Assembly (NCBI GenBank): GCA_902478715.1 | Contig: CABSMC010000003.1 | Location: 1 to 64,000 of the forward strand | Origin: an uncultured Adlercreutzia sp. | GTDB taxonomy: Bacteria > Actinomycetota > Coriobacteriia > Coriobacteriales > Eggerthellaceae | Direction of reading: 5' to 3' | DNA: 64,000 nt | Shown here: positions 33,069-42,254 of the stretch, one piece after another | How positions within the stretch are numbered: the stretch's first letter is position 1 | Layout: each line of letters starts with the position of its first letter | The notes under the pieces: model-generated | The model's input: only the letters and a program-made list of their open reading frames with translations | Told to the model about the DNA's origin: nothing | The model's database searches: none | Made by a program: the position numbers and the translations under genes

Positions 33069-35711
33069 ATGGAACACATCGAAACCCCCACACCTCTCGC
33101 CTTCACCGAGCCCACTGCCATCGAGGTGCGCGGGGCGCGGGTACACAACTTGAAGAACCTCAGCCTGGACGTGCCGCTGCGGCAGCTCGTGGGCATTGCG
33201 GGCGTCTCCGGCTCGGGCAAAAGCTCGCTTGCGCTGGGCGTTCTGTACGCCGAGGGCAGCCGCCGCTACCTGGAGGCGCTTTCCACCTACACCCGCCGGC
33301 GCATTTCCCAGGCCGGACGCGCTACCGTAGACGAGGTGCTGCACGTGCCGGCGGCCCTCGCCCTGCGCCAGCGGCCCGGCATTCCCGGCGTGCATTCCAC
33401 CTTCGGCACCTCCACGGAGCTTTTGAACTACCTGCGCCTCATGTTCTCGCGCCTCGGCTGCCACGTGTGCCCCAACGGGCACGTGAACGCACCGACCCTG
33501 AACGTGGCGGCCGAGCTGCCCATCACCTGTTCCACCTGCGGCGTGGAATTCTACGGCCCCTCCGCCGAGGACCTCGCCTTCAACAGCGGCGGCGCCTGCC
33601 CCACCTGCGGCGGCACCGGCGTTGTGCGCGACATCGACGAGTCCACGCTCATCGCCGATCCCAACCTTACCCTGGAAGAGGGCGCCGTGGCCCCCTGGCG
33701 CAACCTCATGTGGTCGCTCATGCCCCAGGTGGCCCGCGAGATGGGCGTGCGCACCGACGTGCCCTACAAGGATCTGACCGATGCCGAGAAGGACATCGTA
33801 CTGCACGGCCCCATGGAAAAGCGCCACATCCTGTATGTCCCCAAGAACAAGGACCATGCCACCGAGCTGGACTTCACCTACTACAGCGCCGTGAACACCG
33901 TGAGAAATGCGCTGGCAAAGGCGAAGGACGAGAAGGGCATGGCGCGCGTGGCGAAGTTCCTGTGCGAGTCGGTGTGCCCCGACTGCCACGGCACGCGGCT
34001 GTCCGAGAAGGCGCGCACGTCCACCATCGACGGGCGCAACCTCGCCCAGGTGACGGCCTTGTCGCTGGACGAGCTGCGCAAGTGGCTGCCTGGCGTGGCC
34101 CCGTGGCTTCCGCCAGAGATGCGCCCGATGTGCGATCCCATCACGAGCGAGATGGCCGAGCCCATCCAAAGGCTGGAGCAGCTGGGGCTGGGGTATCTCA
34201 CCCTCGACCGCGCCAGCGAAACGCTTTCGAACGGCGAACGCCAGCGCGTGGCCTTAACGCGCGCCGTGCGCAGCCGCACCACCGGCGTCCTTTACGTGCT
34301 GGACGAGCCCTCTATCGGGCTGCACCCGGCGAACATCGAGGGGCTGCTCGGGGTCATGGACGACCTTCTGGCCGACGGCAACTCCGTGGTGATGGTGGAT
34401 CACGACGTGGCCGTGTTGCGCCACGCGAATCACCTCATCGAGATCGGCCCCGGTTCGGGCGCCGACGGCGGCCGCGTCATCGCCCAGGGGTCGGTGGCCA
34501 ACGTGGAAGCGAACCCAGCCAGCCGCATCGGGCCGTTTTTGGCGGGAACGGCGAAGGTGCGGGTGCGCACGCCCGTCGCGCCCGAGCATCTTTTCGACGA
34601 AGGGGCCATCGCATTGGAGACCGACGCCATCCACACCGTGCATCCGTTGGAGGCGCGCATTCCGAAAGGGCGTCTGACCTGCGTGACCGGCGTATCCGGC
34701 TCGGGCAAGACGACACTCGTGCTGGAAAGCCTCGTCGCCGGGCTGAAGGCGTCACTGGCCGGCACGACACTGCCAGGGCATGTGCTGTCCGTGGACGCGC
34801 CGGGCATCGCGCGGGTCGACCTGGTGGATGCCACGCCCATCGGCGTGAACGTGCGCTCCACCGTGGGCACCTACTCCGGCGTGCTGGACGATTTGCGCCG
34901 CGCCTTCGCCGCCCTGCCGGACGCCAAGGAGCAGGGGCTGAAAGCCGGAGCGTTCTCCTACAACACCGGATCTTTGCGCTGCCCCACCTGCGACGGCACG
35001 GGGCAGATCTCCCTGGACGTGCAGTTCCTCCCCGACGTGGACATCCCCTGCCCCGACTGCCGCGGCAGCCGCTACGGGCGGGAGGCCTACGCCATCCAAA
35101 TGGCCATCGAAGGCGACGTCGAACTGTCCGCCGACGCCGAAATGGAGCGCAACGCGGCCCATGAGTCCGCCTCCCATGAGAGCCCGGCAACGGCCCACAA
35201 CCACGCCGGCGATTTCGAAAGCGTGCACACTTTATCGCTTCCCGAGGTGCTCACTCTCACCGTTGACCAGGCGCTTTCCGCGCTCGCCCACCTGAAGAAG
35301 GTGTGGGACAAGTTGCAGATCCTGCACGATTTGGGCTTGGGCTACCTCACTTTGGGCGAGGCCACGCCAGCGCTTTCCGGCGGCGAAGCCCAACGCCTGA
35401 AGCTCGCCAGCGAGATGCGCCGCAGCCAGGACGACACCCTCTTCATCTTCGACGAGCCCACCATCGGGCTGCATCCGCTGGACGTGGAAACGCTCATCGG
35501 CGTGCTGCAGAAGCTCATCGAGCACGGCGCCACCGTCGTGGTCATCGAGCACGACCTGGACATGATCGCCAACGCCGACTACGTCATCGACATGGGGCCC
35601 GGCGGTGGCGAGACCGGCGGTCGCATCGTGGCCGAGGGCACCCCGGCCCAAGTAGCCGCCAACCAGATGAGCCTCACCGGCCGCTACCTTGCGAGGGAGT
35701 TGGAGAGCTAA
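33069..35711 (+). CDS. UvrA paralogue (excinuclease ABC subunit A-like ABC ATPase)
   Basis: This 880-residue protein has two ABC ATPase halves, each with Walker A (GVSGSGKSSLALG, GVSGSGKTTLVLES), signature (LSNGERQR, LSGGEAQR) and Walker B (LYVLDEPSIGL, LFIFDEPTIGL). UvrA-type zinc modules are present (CPTCGGTG, CPDCHGT, CPTCDGTG, CPDCRGS). True UvrA finds DNA lesions and recruits UvrB. This one is shorter and divergent, with a short region where UvrB binds and a His-rich insert (about 728-752), so it looks like a second UvrA (class linked to drug or DNA-damage tolerance) rather than the housekeeping copy. The ATG at 33069 has no clear ribosome site; it lies 26 bases after the tRNA-Thr terminator. 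Confidence 0.88.
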   Translation: MEHIETPTPLAFTEPTAIEVRGARVHNLKNLSLDVPLRQLVGIAGVSGSGKSSLALGVLYAEGSRRYLEALSTYTRRRISQAGRATVDEVLHVPAALALRQRPGIPGVHSTFGTSTELLNYLRLMFSRLGCHVCPNGHVNAPTLNVAAELPITCSTCGVEFYGPSAEDLAFNSGGACPTCGGTGVVRDIDESTLIADPNLTLEEGAVAPWRNLMWSLMPQVAREMGVRTDVPYKDLTDAEKDIVLHGPMEKRHILYVPKNKDHATELDFTYYSAVNTVRNALAKAKDEKGMARVAKFLCESVCPDCHGTRLSEKARTSTIDGRNLAQVTALSLDELRKWLPGVAPWLPPEMRPMCDPITSEMAEPIQRLEQLGLGYLTLDRASETLSNGERQRVALTRAVRSRTTGVLYVLDEPSIGLHPANIEGLLGVMDDLLADGNSVVMVDHDVAVLRHANHLIEIGPGSGADGGRVIAQGSVANVEANPASRIGPFLAGTAKVRVRTPVAPEHLFDEGAIALETDAIHTVHPLEARIPKGRLTCVTGVSGSGKTTLVLESLVAGLKASLAGTTLPGHVLSVDAPGIARVDLVDATPIGVNVRSTVGTYSGVLDDLRRAFAALPDAKEQGLKAGAFSYNTGSLRCPTCDGTGQISLDVQFLPDVDIPCPDCRGSRYGREAYAIQMAIEGDVELSADAEMERNAAHESASHESPATAHNHAGDFESVHTLSLPEVLTLTVDQALSALAHLKKVWDKLQILHDLGLGYLTLGEATPALSGGEAQRLKLASEMRRSQDDTLFIFDEPTIGLHPLDVETLIGVLQKLIEHGATVVVIEHDLDMIANADYVIDMGPGGGETGGRIVAEGTPAQVAANQMSLTGRYLARELES

Positions 35712-35758
35712 GGAGCTGAAGAGCGAGAGAGCGAAGGAGCGAACGCTCGCCAGCATAC

Positions 35759-36178
35759 CTACCTCTCGTTTTCTCTCGCCAGCTCTCTACGGAGTACCGA
35801 TGCGGCAGCCGGCGTGCGCAAGACAATATGGACGAGCAGGGCAGCGAGCAGCACCTTGGCGGAAAGGGCATGCAATGGGCCCCAGAAATAGTAGCCCGTC
35901 GCATAGAAGCCCAAAGAAGGCAGCAGTGTCCCCGACACCATAGCTCCCGATACGACGCAGAACGCGAGCGAGACCAGCAACGCCCCGTTGAGCACGCGCT
36001 GCGCCCAGCGACCGCGACCGCCCAAGCCTTCACCACTCGCCACAACATGAGCGACCAGGAGCACGAATACGCCCGTCCCAAGGTATTCATGAAAAGGCAC
36101 TCCCGTCAGCGCTGGATTCGTCGCCGCCAAATAGAGAGCCAGCAACACAATATCGAAAACGACCCTAGGTGCCCGCAT
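35759..36178 (-). CDS. Four-helix membrane protein, cytochrome-b-like
   Basis: This 139-residue protein has four hydrophobic helices. Conserved-looking histidines sit at helix ends (PFHEYLGTG, VLLVAHVV, GPLHALSAK, LLVHIVLRT), a pattern like DUF4405 and other small di-heme b-type membrane proteins. The start lies 14 bases inside the upstream gene, so the two are coupled. The guess is a membrane electron carrier between menaquinol and the small Cys/His protein upstream. Heme binding is inference. Confidence 0.7.
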   Translation of the reverse strand: MRAPRVVFDIVLLALYLAATNPALTGVPFHEYLGTGVFVLLVAHVVASGEGLGGRGRWAQRVLNGALLVSLAFCVVSGAMVSGTLLPSLGFYATGYYFWGPLHALSAKVLLAALLVHIVLRTPAAASVLRRELARENER

Positions 36179-36590
36179 GACGTTCCCCTTTCGACAAACG
36201 ACGCGATACTACCCAAAGGCCCAGCACCAGCACTACGGGCATGAGTATCCACAGATTTAAGGACATGTCAGAAGCCTGGTGGTAGCGCCCCGCGAGCGTC
36301 TCCCACCCATGGCACTCAACCGATGCGCAGCCAGCCTCGGGGCAGCGCATCTCGCTGTGCCCGTCGGGCTCGGGAACGGCGTCGTATCCGTGGCACGCAC
36401 CGTTCGTGCAACCCGCTACCGGACAAGCAACGTCAGCCGTCAGGGGATGCAGCCCCGAATCCGGCGCAACCGCAAACCCCACCCCCACCGCACCGACCAG
36501 AACGGCACCTACGACCGCAGCGGCCAGCAGCCTCTTTCTCGCCGACCTTTGCCCCCGCGACCGCTTAGCTTCTTTCGAACTCAAATTCAC
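36165..36590 (-). CDS. Small exported membrane protein with two CPxAGC-x4-CHG motifs
   Basis: This 141-residue protein has an N-terminal membrane helix (about 20-42), an exported domain and a second helix near the C-terminus (about 112-129). The exported part repeats one motif twice: CPVAGCTNGACHG (56-68) and CPEAGCASVECHG (83-95). Each contains CX4CH, a known variant of the c-type heme site (seen in tetraheme cytochromes c3), plus an extra Cys. It may be a diheme cytochrome or a metal-binding protein. Start: GTG at 36590 after AAGGG. It lies after the NrfD gene and overlaps the four-helix gene. Confidence 0.7.
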   Translation of the reverse strand: MNLSSKEAKRSRGQRSARKRLLAAAVVGAVLVGAVGVGFAVAPDSGLHPLTADVACPVAGCTNGACHGYDAVPEPDGHSEMRCPEAGCASVECHGWETLAGRYHQASDMSLNLWILMPVVLVLGLWVVSRRLSKGERHAGT

Positions 36591-36625
36591 CGCGTACCCT
36601 TTCCTCTTCCTTTCCTTCCCAACAA

Positions 36626-36657
36626 AAGAGCCGCAAGCTGCGGGGCCTGCGGCTCTT
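36626..36657 (-). terminator. Terminator or attenuator after nrfD-type gene
   Basis: A perfect stem AAGAGCCGCA / TGCGGCTCTT with TTTTG on the minus strand, between the NrfD gene and the two small membrane genes. Confidence 0.75.
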
Positions 36658-36691
36658 CGAAGAGAGAGCTATCTTGTACCGGAGCAGCCGA

Positions 36692-37894
36692 TTAGGCGAC
36701 CTTCTCCTTAAGGTGCAGGGGCAGGTACTTCAGGCCCAGTAGCAGCAGGAAGCCGCCGAGGGCCACCACACCCAGGGCCACGCCGAACTCCAGAGGCGTC
36801 GGCCAGTACACGAGGCCCTGGTAGCCGAAGAGCGACATACCAGACTCCCAGTTCGTGATAGTCATCTGGTTGGCCACATCGGCGAACTCGATGTTGGGAA
36901 TCTGGAAGCCACCCACCAGAATCTCGCAGCGCTTGCAGAACACGCCGGCGATCACGAGCGCCGAGGCGAGAACCACGCCGCCCTTGGTGCGCAGGCGCGG
37001 CACGAACAGGATGACGCAAGCTAGCACCATGCAGGCGATCTGCGTCCAGAAGAACGGGGCCAGCGGGCCGGTAACCAGCATTGCCACCACATTGGCGCCC
37101 TCGCCGCCGGGGAAGCCGCTCGTCAGCAGATCGCAGGCGAAGAAGTACAGATCGACGCAGGTGAACACCGCGAGCATTTTCGCCAGGTTTACCATGGAGG
37201 AGCGCTCGATGCTAAGCCGTCCCGCCTTCTGCAGGGCGATGACCACGATGAGCACAAGCGCCGTGCCGCAATCCAGCGCCGAGGCCACGAACCACGGGCC
37301 CATAAGGGCAGTGTGCCAGAACTCGTGAGCCGCCGACAGCGAGAAGATCCAGGCCGTCACTGTGTGCACGCCCACGGCCACCACCAGCGCAATGATGGAG
37401 ATGACACGGATGGCGGTGTGCGACATCTTCCCCGTATCCTCGCGCCGATAGGCCCACAGGTACACGATGGAGAGAATCAGATACGTGGAGAGCACGATGA
37501 TGTCCCACATGAGCGGCGAGCTAAGGTTGGAGTACACGAACAGCTCCCACAGGCGCAAGGGACCGCCCAAGTCAACCACCACAAAGCCGATGGCCACGCA
37601 GGTGCAGCAGATGCTCGTCCAGATGGCCACCCGCGAGATGTCCCCGAAGCCCTTCATGCCGAAGGCGTTGGGGATGGAGCTGATGATAAGGCCGCCAGCG
37701 GACAGACCCACGAAGAACATGAACAGGGTGATGTAGAAGCCCCAGGAATCAAGGTTGCGCATGCCGGTCTGAATCATGCCGCCGGAAAGCTGCACCATCC
37801 ACAGGGCAACGCCGATAACCGCCACGACCGCGCAAGCGATGATCCCCACGGTCAGTCCGCGATGGGACGCGGCGCTTCCTTTCGCATCGTTCAT
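36692..37894 (-). CDS. NrfD/PsrC-type membrane subunit
   Basis: This 400-residue, roughly ten-helix membrane anchor belongs to a complex of the polysulfide/DMSO reductase type. NrfD proteins take electrons from menaquinol without heme and hand them to the four-cluster ferredoxin subunit. GGAAGGGAG precedes the ATG at 37894, 14 bases after the upstream stop. It is third gene of the reductase operon dmsA-like, dmsB-like, nrfD-like. Confidence 0.9.
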   Translation of the reverse strand: MNDAKGSAASHRGLTVGIIACAVVAVIGVALWMVQLSGGMIQTGMRNLDSWGFYITLFMFFVGLSAGGLIISSIPNAFGMKGFGDISRVAIWTSICCTCVAIGFVVVDLGGPLRLWELFVYSNLSSPLMWDIIVLSTYLILSIVYLWAYRREDTGKMSHTAIRVISIIALVVAVGVHTVTAWIFSLSAAHEFWHTALMGPWFVASALDCGTALVLIVVIALQKAGRLSIERSSMVNLAKMLAVFTCVDLYFFACDLLTSGFPGGEGANVVAMLVTGPLAPFFWTQIACMVLACVILFVPRLRTKGGVVLASALVIAGVFCKRCEILVGGFQIPNIEFADVANQMTITNWESGMSLFGYQGLVYWPTPLEFGVALGVVALGGFLLLLGLKYLPLHLKEKVA

Positions 37895-37908
37895 AGCGTA
37901 CTCCCTTC

Positions 37909-38529
37909 CTAGACGAGATAGTAGACAGAGGGCTTGGTGCCGAACTCGGTGTGCAGTTGCGTGTACTCCCGGCTGGCCAGAAGCTTGGACACCTCGGAGT
38001 TCGGATCGTCCAGGTCGCCGAAGTGGCGGGCACGACCGATGCAGTCGGCCACACAAGCCGGCTGCTCGCCGCGAGCCACGCGCTGGGTGCAGAAGATGCA
38101 CTTCTCCACGGTGTGCTTCTCGTGTTTGGCGGCATCGGCGTCGCCCAGGGCGAAGTCGGCGTAGTAGGCCGGCTCCTCCCAGTTGAACGAGCGGACGCCG
38201 GTGTAGGGGCAAGCGGCAAGGCACATGCGGCAGCCAATGCACTTATCGTAATCCTGGCGCACAATGCCCGTCTGCTCGTCCTTCCATGTGGCACCCACCG
38301 GGCACACCTTGGTGCAGGCCGGGTTCTCGCAGTGCTGGCAGGCCACGGGCCAATGCTGCATCTCGGGGTTGTCCCAGGTGCCGCCGGCCGTATCCGGAGC
38401 GTTGCCGCCCTCGGTAAGAACGCGGTTCCAGATAATGTTGTTGGGAATGTTGTTGGCCACTTTACACACGACCGAGCAGGTCTTGCAGCCAGAGCAACGC
38501 TTCAGGTCAATGACCATTCCGTATCTCAT
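37909..38529 (-). CDS. Four-cluster ferredoxin subunit (DmsB/NrfC-like)
   Basis: This 206-residue protein has four cysteine groups (CSGCKTCSVVC, CQHCENPACTKVC, CIGCRMCLAAC, CIFCTQRV with CVADC). It links the NrfD membrane subunit to the molybdopterin subunit. It starts 12 bases after the catalytic gene and ends 14 before nrfD. It is a paralogue of the gene at 23855, with a longer loop after the first cluster group. Confidence 0.93.
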   Translation of the reverse strand: MRYGMVIDLKRCSGCKTCSVVCKVANNIPNNIIWNRVLTEGGNAPDTAGGTWDNPEMQHWPVACQHCENPACTKVCPVGATWKDEQTGIVRQDYDKCIGCRMCLAACPYTGVRSFNWEEPAYYADFALGDADAAKHEKHTVEKCIFCTQRVARGEQPACVADCIGRARHFGDLDDPNSEVSKLLASREYTQLHTEFGTKPSVYYLV

Positions 38530-38541
38530 GGGTTCCTCCTC

Positions 38542-41025
38542 TTATTCCTGCGACTCTGCCACGCCGTCCCACGGCTCAATTTCCACGAGGCAATCGTGAT
38601 AGGCGTAGGTGGGGCAGGTCCAATCCACGATCTGCTTGCTCGTCAGGTCGTTGTTGCAGCCGCTCTTGTACTGGGAGCGCTGCCAGCCGCGGTCGATGTC
38701 CAGGCAGCCCGGGCGAATGCCGGCGCTGAAGGTGGCCTTGGCTACCGCATGGCCGCGATCGTTGAACAGGCGCACGTAGCTGCCGTCCTCGATGCCGCGA
38801 ACTTCGGCATCAGCGGGATTGATGCGCACGCAGGGCTCGTTGATCTCCATCTCGCGCAGCAACGGGTTCTGACCGTAGTAAGAATGCACGCGGAAGCGAC
38901 GGGTGCCGGCGGTCACGATGAGCGGGTACTTCTCGGCCAGGGGGTTGGCGTCGAAGCCACCGGCTGTGACGGGCCACGCCTCCATGGGCGGCTCCCAATG
39001 GGGCAGCGCGATGCTCGCGGGATCCATGGGCTGGCCGTAGTTCTCGATGGGGCCAGGGTTCTCCTGATAGAACTGCAGCTTGCCCGTCATGGTCATGTAG
39101 GCCGGCATGGGAACGGCGCCCACGTACATCACGCCGGCTTCCTTCAACTTGTCGGCATCGATGCCCATGGCGGCGCTCATGGCCGTGTTCACCACGTGCT
39201 TCATGCCCTCGTCGAACTCCTCTTGGAACCACTCGTCCAAGCCGAGTCCACGGCCGATGAGGTTCGCCATGTCGTAGTCGGACTTGGCCTCGAACTTCGG
39301 CTCGACGGCCTTATCGGCCCAAACCAGACAGCCGTTCATGCCAATGGGGCCGCCCACTTCCTGAATGGTGGCCGCCGGCAGCACGATATCGGAAATGTCG
39401 GCCGTATCACACCACTCGATGTTGGCCGTCACCAGGAAATCGAACTTCTTGTAGGCCTCGATGGTCTGGTTGCAATCGGGAGCCGAGTTCACGATGTTCG
39501 CTCCGAAGGAGATGAGCATCTTGAGCGGCTGCTTCACGGTGACGTCGGGCAACTCCATCGTCTGCTCGCCCATATGCGCCGTGATGCCCGGGAACGTGAA
39601 CTCCCCCGTTTCCAGCAAGTCGGGGAACATGAAGGTGCCAAGCGACTGAACGATAACGGGATGCTCGGTTTCCGCCTCATCGAAGCCGCTGGAATTGAGC
39701 GGGTAGTTCATACGAGGCTCGGGCACCATACCGCGCATGATGCGCAGAACACTCACCGCCGCAATAGTATTGAACCCATGGCCGTAATGGTCGATGCCAT
39801 AGCCCTGGAAGATGTCGGCCATACCGGGACGACAAAGCAGGTCGGCGAAGGTGCGAATGGTTTCCTCGGGAACGGTGGTCACCTCGGACACCATCTCGAT
39901 GGGATACTCGCTGATGCGGTCGATGAGCAGACTGTAGGCCGTATTGCAGCGCTGGCCGGCGACCTCGATGCCCTTCTTGCGCAGCACGGGGTTCTGCGCC
40001 GTGGAGGCGTAGCCCATGGCATTCGTGGCCTCGTCCCACACGGCAAAGTCGTCGGCATCGGCCGCCACGCCCTCTTCCAAGTCGCTCTTGCGCAGGAAGC
40101 GGCCGTCGGACTCTTTCACGAGGAACGGCGCACAGGACTTCTGCTGCATGAAAGCGTCATCCGTCTTGCCCTCTTCCTCGATGATCTTCGCCAAACCGAG
40201 AGCAAGCGCGGCGTCGGTGCCGGGCTGCAACGATACGAACAAGTCGGCCTTCTGCCCGATGGTGTTCTTGTTGGGGTCGACGACGATGAGCTTGCAATCG
40301 TTGTTCTCAATCGCGTCAGCGATGTAATGCCAGGCGTTGGGCCAGGACACGATAGGGTTGTGGCCCCACACAACGAAGGTGTTCATTTGGGAGACGAGAT
40401 CCATATCGACGCCGCCCTGATAGTAGAAGCCGCCCGCCGTGTACATGGTGCCTTGCGTGAGCGCGAAGTCAGTAGTGCGGTTCTGGTGCGAGAACTGGGC
40501 CACGTTCTCCAAACGGTTAAGGTTGTACATGTTGCGAGGCTCGGTAGTGCCGTAGGTGAAGGCGCATACGCTGCCCGTGCCGAACTCCGCCTGGTACTCC
40601 TTGATTTTCGTGCAAATGGTGTCGATGGCCTCATCCCAGCTGATGCGCTCCCACTGGCCAGCGCCGCGCTCGGTGCCCTCGGCCCGCTTCATGGGGTACT
40701 GGATGCGCTTCTCCTGCACGATCAGCGTGGGGATGGAAGCGCCGCGGGCGCACATGCGCTTCTGATCAATGGGCGCCCCCTCGATCTCCTTCGCGCGCGT
40801 GAGCACCACGTTGCCATCGCGTACCACCGCTTCCAGCGGGCAACCCATGCAGGCGTTGCAGTAGGTCGTACAGATTTTCTCGTCGCTTTGGGCCGAAGCC
40901 GTCTTGGGCGTAAGGGCCGCGAACCCGGCAGCCGAAGCGCTACCCGCAACGAGCGCAGCCGCGGCCGTGGTCTTGAGGAACCCTCTTCGCGTCAGAGTTC
41001 CCGTTGTGTTCCGAACAGGCTCCAA
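38542..41025 (-). CDS. Tat-exported molybdopterin oxidoreductase, second copy
   Basis: This 827-residue protein has a Tat signal (LTRRGFLKTTAAAAL), a [4Fe-4S] motif (CTTYCNACMGC and a later Cys in RMCARG) and the molybdopterin domains (VVWGHNPIVSWPNAW, VVDPNKNTIGQKAD, TAGTRRFRVHSYYGQNP). It differs strongly from the paralogue at 24424. With NrfD and DmsB partners it forms a full menaquinol-linked respiratory reductase. The Mo ligand could not be placed with confidence and the substrate is unknown. The start is TTG at 41025 with AAGGGG six bases upstream; a leader hairpin precedes it. LysR at 41188 is the closest regulator candidate. Confidence 0.9.
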   Translation of the reverse strand: MEPVRNTTGTLTRRGFLKTTAAAALVAGSASAAGFAALTPKTASAQSDEKICTTYCNACMGCPLEAVVRDGNVVLTRAKEIEGAPIDQKRMCARGASIPTLIVQEKRIQYPMKRAEGTERGAGQWERISWDEAIDTICTKIKEYQAEFGTGSVCAFTYGTTEPRNMYNLNRLENVAQFSHQNRTTDFALTQGTMYTAGGFYYQGGVDMDLVSQMNTFVVWGHNPIVSWPNAWHYIADAIENNDCKLIVVDPNKNTIGQKADLFVSLQPGTDAALALGLAKIIEEEGKTDDAFMQQKSCAPFLVKESDGRFLRKSDLEEGVAADADDFAVWDEATNAMGYASTAQNPVLRKKGIEVAGQRCNTAYSLLIDRISEYPIEMVSEVTTVPEETIRTFADLLCRPGMADIFQGYGIDHYGHGFNTIAAVSVLRIMRGMVPEPRMNYPLNSSGFDEAETEHPVIVQSLGTFMFPDLLETGEFTFPGITAHMGEQTMELPDVTVKQPLKMLISFGANIVNSAPDCNQTIEAYKKFDFLVTANIEWCDTADISDIVLPAATIQEVGGPIGMNGCLVWADKAVEPKFEAKSDYDMANLIGRGLGLDEWFQEEFDEGMKHVVNTAMSAAMGIDADKLKEAGVMYVGAVPMPAYMTMTGKLQFYQENPGPIENYGQPMDPASIALPHWEPPMEAWPVTAGGFDANPLAEKYPLIVTAGTRRFRVHSYYGQNPLLREMEINEPCVRINPADAEVRGIEDGSYVRLFNDRGHAVAKATFSAGIRPGCLDIDRGWQRSQYKSGCNNDLTSKQIVDWTCPTYAYHDCLVEIEPWDGVAESQE

Positions 41026-41050
41026 GATGTCCCCTTTCCTCGTCTCGTGT

Positions 41051-41073
41051 GCCCGTCGGCGATGTTGACGGGC
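41051..41073 (-). promoter_or_regulatory. Leader hairpin before the second reductase
   Basis: A perfect GCCCGTC / GACGGGC stem with a 9-base loop, 26-48 bases upstream of the TTG start. No T-run. It could shield or expose the ribosome site. Confidence 0.4.
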
Positions 41074-41187
41074 ATCTTATGACCTCATTCTGAAATCGAG
41101 CGAGGCTTGAGGGGAGAATCTTTGAGTTGTTCGCCGGGAGCTTTTGGTTTACGAAGGAGTTCGCTTAGATATGGAGACGAACCGCTG

Positions 41188-42093
41188 TCAGTCCTTCCAA
41201 AGGACGAAATCCTCTTTGCCGCTGAAAAACCGCAGCAGATATGGGTCACCGAGCCCCTTCTTCGCAATGGTGCAGTAGAACCATTTCATGGGAGACTCTT
41301 CAAGGGGAATGCACACCACGTCTGGAGCGACGCGAGGAAACCTCAAATCGCGATAAGCATAGGTGAGCGTCACCCCAGTTTGCACCATTTCGAGCCGATT
41401 GTGCAAGCCCGAACGCGTACACACGAAGTTGAGCTTGACGCCACGCTCCTCGGTCGCTTCCACCAGGCGATCGTGCACGTCGAAACCCGGACCTTGGGAG
41501 GTGAAGGGACGTCCTTCCAAATCCTCGAGACGTATGAAGCTCTTCTCGGCAAGGGGATCATCAGCACGGACGGCGATATGAATGCGTCCCCCAATGGCCG
41601 TGTCGTAATCGAAAAGGGACTCGTTCACCACTGTGGCAATAAGGCTCGCATAATCAAGATCGCCCTCAAGGATTTGTTGGCGTAACTCCACGCAGTTTGC
41701 TTCGGTGAAGCGCATTCCCTTGGTCACGAGCTCGCTTGTCGAGGAAAAGTCGATGACCTGTCTCATCTCGCCCGAGGTCATAACGTCGCTTGCCTCCACC
41801 GATTGCCCAAAACGCACGATCCCTTGGCTCTTTAGCTTGCCGAGGTTCAGCTCGACCTCCATTTGTGCGAACGCACTCACCACTGGACGCGAGGCGCTGA
41901 ACAGAAGGTCGGCCGCGGCCGTGGGAAAAAGCACGTTGCCTCGGTTCTCGAACAGCGGCTCCCCCATTTCCTGAGCCAGCCGCGCCACCGACTTGCGCAA
42001 CGCTTGCCGTGAAATGAACAGTGAGTCGGCCGCCTGCGTGAAACTGCGCATCTCATAAACCCGAGAAAAGTACTTGATCTGCTGAATGTCCAT
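41188..42093 (-). CDS. LysR-family transcriptional regulator
   Basis: This 301-residue protein has the N-terminal winged helix (MDIQQIKYFSRVYEMRSFTQAADSLFISRQALRKS in outline, residues 1-35) and a periplasmic-binding-like effector domain. GAGGAGG precedes the ATG at 42093. It lies on the same strand, upstream of the reductase operon and downstream of the NTF2-like lipoprotein gene, so it could serve either side. The effector is unknown. Confidence 0.9.
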   Translation of the reverse strand: MDIQQIKYFSRVYEMRSFTQAADSLFISRQALRKSVARLAQEMGEPLFENRGNVLFPTAAADLLFSASRPVVSAFAQMEVELNLGKLKSQGIVRFGQSVEASDVMTSGEMRQVIDFSSTSELVTKGMRFTEANCVELRQQILEGDLDYASLIATVVNESLFDYDTAIGGRIHIAVRADDPLAEKSFIRLEDLEGRPFTSQGPGFDVHDRLVEATEERGVKLNFVCTRSGLHNRLEMVQTGVTLTYAYRDLRFPRVAPDVVCIPLEESPMKWFYCTIAKKGLGDPYLLRFFSGKEDFVLWKD

Positions 42094-42170
42094 AGCCCCT
42101 CCTCGCGTCGTGCGGCTCCGATCGGCCATCGCAGCCCGACGAGCCTTCCTCCGCAGCAATCCAATACGAT

Positions 42171-42198
42171 GGAAGGCCCGCATGAGGACGGGCCTTCC
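42171..42198 (-). terminator. Hairpin after the NTF2-like gene
   Basis: A perfect 10-base stem GGAAGGCCCG / CGGGCCTTCC with an 8-base loop and no T-run. It separates the lipoprotein gene from the LysR gene. Confidence 0.5.
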
Positions 42199-42254
42199 AT
42201 CGATGCCAGCTCGCTAAAGCTTAACATCCCAAACAGTATGCGCGCTACGACTTT

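Noticed and set aside
37951..41082. Plus-strand open frame of more than 1000 codons opposite the second reductase operon
   Set aside because: Same antisense effect; the product is repetitive and matches no family, whereas the minus strand encodes three recognisable subunits.
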